From SHVO01 sp041919675 (GTDB lineage Bacteria > Pseudomonadota > Alphaproteobacteria > Rhodospirillales > Rhodospirillaceae), in NCBI GenBank assembly GCA_041919675.1, contig JAYRTJ010000122.1, positions 1 to 10,004 on the forward strand: a DNA stretch of 10,004 bases, in the 5' to 3' direction. The notes below the pieces were generated by a model, which had not been told where the DNA came from, made no database searches, and saw nothing but the letters and a program-made list of their open reading frames with translations. Position 1 is the first letter of the stretch, and each line of letters starts with the position of its first letter. Both the position numbers and the translations under genes were made by a program. Of this stretch, positions 5,662 to 10,004 are shown piece after piece.

Positions 5662-6864
5662 ATGGCAGGTGCCGTTGTGAGGGCCAACATACTTAATCGA
5701 CGCCGCTTTGCAATGGCCGTAGCAGGAGCCGTTTCGGCCCTTCCGATCAGCGTTTCTTTGCTGTCCGGACGCGCTTTTGCCCAAGCCGCGCCGGCCCCGC
5801 CGCGCCGGCTCACGGACGTTTTCGTGGCCGAATCGGTGCCCGTGGACGTGACCGCGGGCAGCGTCGGCGAAGCCCGCGACCGGGGCCTGACGCAGGGCCG
5901 CGTGCTGGGCTTCCGCCGCATTCTGGAGCGCATCGTCGCGCGCGACGATTTGCCGCGCGTGCCGCAGCAGAGCGCCGAACAGATCATCGAAATGGTGCGC
6001 GAGTTCTCCATCGCCAACGAGCGCAGCTCGGCGGTGCGCTATCTCGCCGACCTCACCGTGCGCTTCAATCCGAACGCGATCCGCCAGCTTCTCCGGAATG
6101 CCGGCGTTCCCTTCACCGAAACCTTGAGCCGGCCGCTGGTCGTGGTGCCGGTGATGGTAAGCGGCGGCAACGCGAGCCTGTGGAGCAGCGTGTGGCATGA
6201 CGCGTGGCTGCGCAGCGAACCCGACGGCGGTTTGCTGCCGCTGATCGTTCCGACGGGCGACGCGCAGGACAACGCTCAAGTGACCGCCGCTGTCGCCACC
6301 TCCAAGACCGCGGGCCCGCTGCTGCAACTCGCCGAACGCTATCAGGCGGGCGGCGCGCTTGTTGTGGTGGCGACCATCGACGGCAACGGGCCGATCGGCA
6401 TGGAGATCACCGAGATCCGCGCCGACATGGCGCCGGTGGAAACCGCCGTCACGCATGCGGGCGCGCCGGGACAGGCCGCGCCGGAAGTGATTGCGGGCGC
6501 GGTGGCCACGGCTGCGGGCGCGGCCGCGGACAGCTGGCGCCGCCGCAACCGCGTGTCGTTCGGGACGAAGAGCCAGATGACCGCGCTGGTGCCGGTGACG
6601 GACCTGAAGGAATGGCTGAGCATCCGCAATCGCCTGGGCAATGTGGCCCTTGTCGACCAGGTCGACGTGCAGGCGATGACGCGCGACCGCGTGCAGATCA
6701 CGATCCATTATGCGGGCGCGGAAGACCAACTGCGCCTGGCCATGGGCCAGCACAATCTCGCCTTCACGCAGCAGAACGGTGTGTGGGTGCTGGAGAACGC
6801 GGGCGCCGCGCGCAGAACTCTTGCTCAGCCCGGCGCGGCGGGCGAAGCCCCGCCGTCTTTATGA
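5662..6864 (+). CDS. DUF2066 domain protein with Tat-like signal peptide
   Basis: This is an exported protein of unknown biochemical function. Its sequence fits DUF2066: an N-terminal VPVDVTAGSVGEARDRGLTQG part, the RYLADLTVRFNPNAIRQLLRNAGVPF segment followed by RPLVVVPVM, and a C-terminal WLSIRNRL...VDVQAM...ITIHYAGAEDQLRLAM part. In proteobacteria such genes often lie between purM and hda, as here. The signal peptide has a twin-arginine-like NRRRFAM (12-18), a moderately hydrophobic stretch and a likely cleavage site after AFA (residue 40). I chose ATG 5662 because it keeps the arginines; TTG 5650 and GTG 5677 are alternatives, and ATG 5713 would remove the arginines. The mature C-terminus ends in low-complexity Ala/Gly/Pro, and the TGA stop lies inside the first unit of a 45-bp repeat array. 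Confidence 0.85.
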   Translation: MAGAVVRANILNRRRFAMAVAGAVSALPISVSLLSGRAFAQAAPAPPRRLTDVFVAESVPVDVTAGSVGEARDRGLTQGRVLGFRRILERIVARDDLPRVPQQSAEQIIEMVREFSIANERSSAVRYLADLTVRFNPNAIRQLLRNAGVPFTETLSRPLVVVPVMVSGGNASLWSSVWHDAWLRSEPDGGLLPLIVPTGDAQDNAQVTAAVATSKTAGPLLQLAERYQAGGALVVVATIDGNGPIGMEITEIRADMAPVETAVTHAGAPGQAAPEVIAGAVATAAGAAADSWRRRNRVSFGTKSQMTALVPVTDLKEWLSIRNRLGNVALVDQVDVQAMTRDRVQITIHYAGAEDQLRLAMGQHNLAFTQQNGVWVLENAGAARRTLAQPGAAGEAPPSL

Positions 6865-6974
6865 TGCGCGCCTTCGCGCGCGGCGGGCGAGGGCCCGCCA
6901 TCGTTATGATGCGCGCTTTCGCGCGCGGCGGGCGAGGGCCCGCCATCTTTATGATGCGCGCCTTCGCGCGCGGG
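6832..6974 (+). repeat. 45-bp tandem repeat array of GC-rich hairpins between the DUF2066 gene and hdaA
   Basis: Two full 45-bp units start at 6861 and 6906 (each beginning ATGATGCGCG), and a partial third copy starts at 6951. The full units differ at only two positions (C/T at 6872/6917, G/T at 6904/6949). A degenerate half copy, GGCGGGCGAAGCCCCGCC, precedes them at about 6837-6854. Every full unit holds two hairpins: GCGCGC-CTTC-GCGCGC and GGCGGGC-GAGG-GCCCGCC. The array overlaps the last codons and stop of the DUF2066 gene and ends about 35 bases before hdaA. The unit is a multiple of three, so one frame stays open through the whole array. Confidence 0.85.
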
Positions 6975-7009
6975 TGAAGGCACCTCTCCATGACATCCAA
7001 GGGCTCCGC

Positions 7010-7690
7010 ATGAGTGAGGCGCGAACGGCGACCCAGCTTGCGCTCGACCTCGGCCACCGGCCGGCGTTCGGGCGCGAGGACTTTTTGGTGGCGCCCGGGA
7101 ACCAAGACGCCGTGGAATGGATCGACCGCTGGCCGGAATGGCCGGGGCACGCGCTCGCGCTGTTCGGACCGGCGGGCTGCGGCAAGTCGCATCTCGCGCA
7201 AGTCTTCGCCCTGCGCGCACAGGCTGTGGCGATTGCCGCGCCGGACCTGACGACCGATGCGGTCGGCCCGCTGCTTGGCAAATACAAGGCGTTCCTGCTC
7301 GAAGAAGGCGAGGCCTGCGACGAGCGCGCGCTGTTCCATTTGTTCAACGGCGTGCGCGAAAGCAAGGGCACGCTGCTGCTGACCGGACGCGAGCCGCCGG
7401 CCCGTTGGGCGACGGAACTGAAAGATTTGAAATCGCGGCTGTCGTCCATTCCGGCCGTGCCGATCGCGCCGCCGGACGACGCGATGATGGAAGCGGTGCT
7501 GGTGAAGCTGTTCAGCGACCGCCAGCTCGGCGTCGCGCCGGATGTGATCGCCTATGTGCTGCGCCGGATCGACCGCAGCTTCGCCGCCGCGCGCCGGCTG
7601 GTGGCGACCGCCGACAAGGAATCGCTGGCCGGCAAAAGGCCGATCACCATTCCCCTGATGAAAACGATTATCGGCGAGGAGAGCGTTTAG
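7010..7690 (+). CDS. hdaA: HdaA / Hda-type DnaA regulatory inactivator (AAA+ domain)
   Basis: This 226-aa DnaA-related ATPase lacks the DNA-binding domain of DnaA. Hda proteins bind the DNA-loaded sliding clamp and stimulate hydrolysis of DnaA-bound ATP, preventing over-initiation. The N-terminal QLALDL (9-14) matches the clamp-binding motif of Hda (QLSLPL in E. coli). Walker A is GPAGCGKS (53-60). The Walker B region reads AFLLEEGE (94-101), a variant with Glu instead of the usual Asp. LLTGREPPARW and the box VII arginine in DLKSRL follow, and the C-terminal RPITIPLMKTII matches Hda ends. The ATG at 7010 places the clamp motif at the usual distance and has AAGGG about nine bases upstream. 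An upstream extension through the repeat array is not supported. The gene overlaps the convergent phosphatase gene by 23 bases. Confidence 0.92.
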   Translation: MSEARTATQLALDLGHRPAFGREDFLVAPGNQDAVEWIDRWPEWPGHALALFGPAGCGKSHLAQVFALRAQAVAIAAPDLTTDAVGPLLGKYKAFLLEEGEACDERALFHLFNGVRESKGTLLLTGREPPARWATELKDLKSRLSSIPAVPIAPPDDAMMEAVLVKLFSDRQLGVAPDVIAYVLRRIDRSFAAARRLVATADKESLAGKRPITIPLMKTIIGEESV

Positions 7691-8234
7691 CTTTTTTAGC
7701 CGGCGGCGTGTGCGCGAGATCGCGCGGACGCAGGAAGCCCGTGAGCGTTCCCGTTCCCGGTGCGGCGCCGCGCCACGCGGCGGCGGCGCTGAAGCGGATC
7801 GAGGTCAGCGCGCCGGTCGGGTATTTCTCCTTCAGCTTCGCGAGCGCCTGGGCCTGGCCGGGCGCGGCGCGCGCGATAAGGGCGAGCGCGGCGTCGTGCG
7901 TCGTCGGGTTATGGCCGACGATCAAAATGGACTGCGCGGTTTCGGGCGCGCGTTTGATGAAGTCGAACAGGTCCTGCGCGGACACCATGTAGAGGGCATC
8001 GGTGAACGTGGTGGGCGCCTTGCGCAAGGGGCGTCCGAGAAGCTCCAGCGTTTCGCGCGCGCGCCGTGCGGTGGAACAAAAGACGGCGTCGACCGCGAAG
8101 CCCTCGGCGGCGAGGCGCCGGCCCATGGCCTTGGCGGCGGCGATGCCGCGCTTGTTGAGCGGCCGCTCATGATCCGAAAGCGAAAGATCGCCCCAGTCGG
8201 ACTTGGCGTGACGCAACAGGTGAACGGTTTTCAT
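7668..8234 (-). CDS. SixA-like histidine phosphatase family protein
   Basis: This 188-aa member of the histidine phosphatase (phosphoglycerate mutase-like) superfamily is closest to the SixA group, which removes phosphate from phospho-histidine domains. The N-terminal LLRHAKSDW gives the RH signature (Arg8, His9 nucleophile). PLNKRG (25-30), STARRARET (54-62) and IVGHNPT with His108 complete the expected active-site set. E. coli SixA is about 160 residues; the extra length is a C-terminal part with a basic tail (AKKAKRSPRR). There is no signal peptide. The ATG at 8232-8234 has no clear Shine-Dalgarno. The gene is tail to tail with hdaA and diverges from ppk across 69 bases. The substrate could be a phospho-protein or a small phosphate ester; SixA-type activity is inferred from the family. 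Confidence 0.88.
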   Translation of the reverse strand: MKTVHLLRHAKSDWGDLSLSDHERPLNKRGIAAAKAMGRRLAAEGFAVDAVFCSTARRARETLELLGRPLRKAPTTFTDALYMVSAQDLFDFIKRAPETAQSILIVGHNPTTHDAALALIARAAPGQAQALAKLKEKYPTGALTSIRFSAAAAWRGAAPGTGTLTGFLRPRDLAHTPPAKKAKRSPRR

Positions 8235-8303
8235 TTACGGCGTTTCATTTGATAGGGGGCGGGGCGCATGATAGCCTCAATAGCCTTAAATCATTGCACT
8301 TTT

Positions 8304-10004
8304 ATGAACCCGTCCGAACCCGCACCAGAGATGAACCGCTCCCGCAGCGCACGCGCCAAAGCGCCGGCGGTGGACTCGTTCCCGCCGCGCGAGCGGTTCA
8401 TCAATCGCGAGCTGTCGTGGCTGGCCTTCAATACCCGCGTGCTGGAAGAGGCGCGCAATCCGCGTCACCCGGTTCTGGAGCGTGTGCGGTTTCTGTCGAT
8501 CTCGGCGTCGAATCTCGATGAGTTCTACATGGTGCGCGTCGCGGGCCTCAAAGGCCAGGTGAACGCGGGCATCGCGCTGCCGTCGGCGGACGGGCTCAGC
8601 CCGCGCGAGCAACTCGATGTGATCAACGACGAAGTGCGCCACCTGTTCAAGCAACAGGACGAAACGTGGGTCGAATTGAAAGCGCTGCTGGCCGAGAACC
8701 AGATTTTCGTGGTGGGCCCCGGCGATCTTTCCGAGGACGACCGGCGCGAGCTGGAAGCGCGGTTCCTGGAGCATATCTTCCCGGTGTTCACGCCGCTGGC
8801 GGTCGATCCGGCGCATCCGTTCCCGTTCATCCCGAATCTGGGCCATGCGCTGGTGCTGCAGTTGGCGCGCATCAGCGACGGCGACGTGATGCGCGCGCTG
8901 GTGCCGATCCCGACGCAGGTGCAGCGCTTCGTACGTCTCAAGGGCTCCATGGTGCGCTTCATCCTGGTCGAGGATGTCGTGACGATGTTCCTGGACTCGC
9001 TGTTCCCGGGTTTCCGGGTGCTGCAGACCGGCCACTTCAGGGTCATCCGCGATTCCGAAATGGAAGTCGATGAAGAAGCCCAGGACCTGGTGACGAGTTT
9101 CGAAAGCGCGCTGAAGCGCCGCCGCCGCGGGACCTGCATCCGCCTGGCCCTCGCGGGCGACATGCCGAAGGATCAAGTGAAACTGATCTGCGACGAACTC
9201 GAAGTCTCGCCCGCCGACAGCTTCAAGATCGAAGGCATGATCGGGCAAACCGATTTGAAGCAGCTCATCATCGATGAGCGCCCGGATCTCCTGTTCCCGC
9301 CGTACAACGCGCGCTTCCCGGAACGCATCCGCGACTTCGACGGCGATTGCTTCGCCGCGATCCGCCAGAAGGACATCGTGGTTCACCATCCGTTCGAATC
9401 CTTCGACGTGGTGGTGCAGTTCCTGCGTCAGGCCGCGCGCGATCCGAACGTGCTGTCGATCAAGCAGACGCTGTACCGCACCAGCAAGGACAGCCCGATC
9501 GTGAAGGCGCTGGTGGAAGCCGCCGAAGCGGGCAAGTCCGTGACCGCGATGGTGGAGCTGAAAGCGCGCTTCGACGAAGAAGCCAACATCCGCTGGGCGC
9601 GGGACCTGGAGCGCGCGGGCGCGAATGTGGTGTTCGGTTTCGTGAACCTCAAAACCCATGCCAAGATTTCGCTGGTGGTGCGCCGCGAAGGGGCGGAGAC
9701 GCGCTCCTACGTGCATTTTGGGACGGGCAACTATCACTCGGTGACCGCGAAGATCTACACCGACTTGTCGTACTTCACGTCCGATCCGGCGCTGTGCCGC
9801 GACGCGGGCCGCGTGTTCAACTACATGACCGGCTACGCGCAGCCGGATGCGCTGGAAAAACTCTCCATCGCGCCGCTGGGCCTTAGAGACCGGATCATGA
9901 AATTGATCGCGGACGAGATCGAACACGTTAAACAAGGCCGCCCGGGCACGATCTGGGCGAAGATGAACTCGCTGGTCGATCCCGACATCATCGATGCGCT
10001 GTAC
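8304..10004 (+). CDS. ppk: Polyphosphate kinase 1, 3' end beyond window
   Basis: PPK1 reversibly transfers the terminal phosphate of ATP onto inorganic polyphosphate, used in stress and stationary-phase physiology. 567 codons are visible, open to the window end; PPK1 is usually about 700 residues, so the last fifth is missing. The N-terminal domain starts FINRELSWLAFN (32-43), followed by SNLDEFYMVR (70-78) with the ATP-contacting Asn. The catalytic region has KQTLYRT (387-393) and the autophosphorylated His452 in KTHAK, then HFGTGNYH. The start is uncertain: ATG 8304 and ATG 8331 are both in frame, lie before the conserved part, and lack a strong ribosome binding site. Position next to hdaA and a SixA-like gene fits alphaproteobacterial gene order. 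Confidence 0.96.
   Translation, partial: MNPSEPAPEMNRSRSARAKAPAVDSFPPRERFINRELSWLAFNTRVLEEARNPRHPVLERVRFLSISASNLDEFYMVRVAGLKGQVNAGIALPSADGLSPREQLDVINDEVRHLFKQQDETWVELKALLAENQIFVVGPGDLSEDDRRELEARFLEHIFPVFTPLAVDPAHPFPFIPNLGHALVLQLARISDGDVMRALVPIPTQVQRFVRLKGSMVRFILVEDVVTMFLDSLFPGFRVLQTGHFRVIRDSEMEVDEEAQDLVTSFESALKRRRRGTCIRLALAGDMPKDQVKLICDELEVSPADSFKIEGMIGQTDLKQLIIDERPDLLFPPYNARFPERIRDFDGDCFAAIRQKDIVVHHPFESFDVVVQFLRQAARDPNVLSIKQTLYRTSKDSPIVKALVEAAEAGKSVTAMVELKARFDEEANIRWARDLERAGANVVFGFVNLKTHAKISLVVRREGAETRSYVHFGTGNYHSVTAKIYTDLSYFTSDPALCRDAGRVFNYMTGYAQPDALEKLSIAPLGLRDRIMKLIADEIEHVKQGRPGTIWAKMNSLVDPDIIDALY

Noticed and set aside
5587..6753. Long minus-strand extension of the purM frame, which would make a 742-aa protein
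   Set aside because: It lies antisense to the DUF2066 gene, its composition is rich in Arg/His/Ala as in GC-rich shadow frames, and purM homology begins exactly at the ATG at 5584-5586.
6861..6974. CRISPR-like reading of the 45-bp repeats
   Set aside because: The units are contiguous tandem copies without unique spacers, and no cas genes are present.
6204..6977. 257-aa plus-strand frame ending in the repeat array
   Set aside because: It runs in another frame inside the DUF2066 gene, and most of it is an Arg/Gly-rich shadow; only the segment from 6861 is kept as a speculative observation.
8286..9935. 549-aa open frame on the minus strand
   Set aside because: It is fully antisense to ppk, whose catalytic motifs are unmistakable; the antisense product shows no recognisable domain.

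Overview
The window looks like a GC-rich alphaproteobacterial chromosome segment. This rests on codon use, on the protein variants (a PurM of the ATTDGVGTK / GGETAEMPGMY type, a short Hda homologue with an N-terminal clamp motif, PPK1) and on the purM - DUF2066 - hda neighbourhood. No tRNA, rRNA, insertion sequence, phage gene or CRISPR array is visible. Most of the segment is ordinary housekeeping core. The unusual material lies between the genes.

Layout: a 3'-truncated elongation factor G paralogue (1-1316, minus) sits behind a leader region holding a 29-codon His-rich small ORF (1388-1477, minus) and a strong intrinsic-terminator-like hairpin (1357-1385). A small unrecognised membrane protein (1663-2076, plus) converges on an Abhydrolase_2-type esterase (2080-2784, minus), which diverges from a SnoaL-like protein (2834-3250, plus). 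Next come ndk (3343-3765, with a clear promoter at 3257-3285), a 109-bp double-hairpin inverted-repeat element (3776-3884), purN (3893-4516, plus) and the tail-to-tail purM (4525-5586, minus). A secreted DUF2066 protein (5662-6864, plus) diverges from purM. Its stop codon lies in a 45-bp tandem repeat array (6832-6974) that separates it from hdaA (7010-7690, plus). A SixA-like phosphatase (7668-8234, minus) overlaps the end of hdaA and diverges from ppk (8304-10004, plus, cut by the window end).

Functional themes: ndk, purN and purM belong to purine and nucleotide metabolism. HdaA couples the replication clamp to DnaA inactivation. Ppk makes polyphosphate, and the SixA-like protein is a histidine-phosphatase-fold enzyme. 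The esterase, SnoaL-like and small membrane proteins have no firm assigned role.

No clearly new multi-gene system is visible. The best leads are the possible leader/attenuator in front of an EF-G paralogue that lacks the catalytic histidine, the double-hairpin element that supplies the purN ribosome binding site, and the 45-bp hairpin repeats in front of hdaA.
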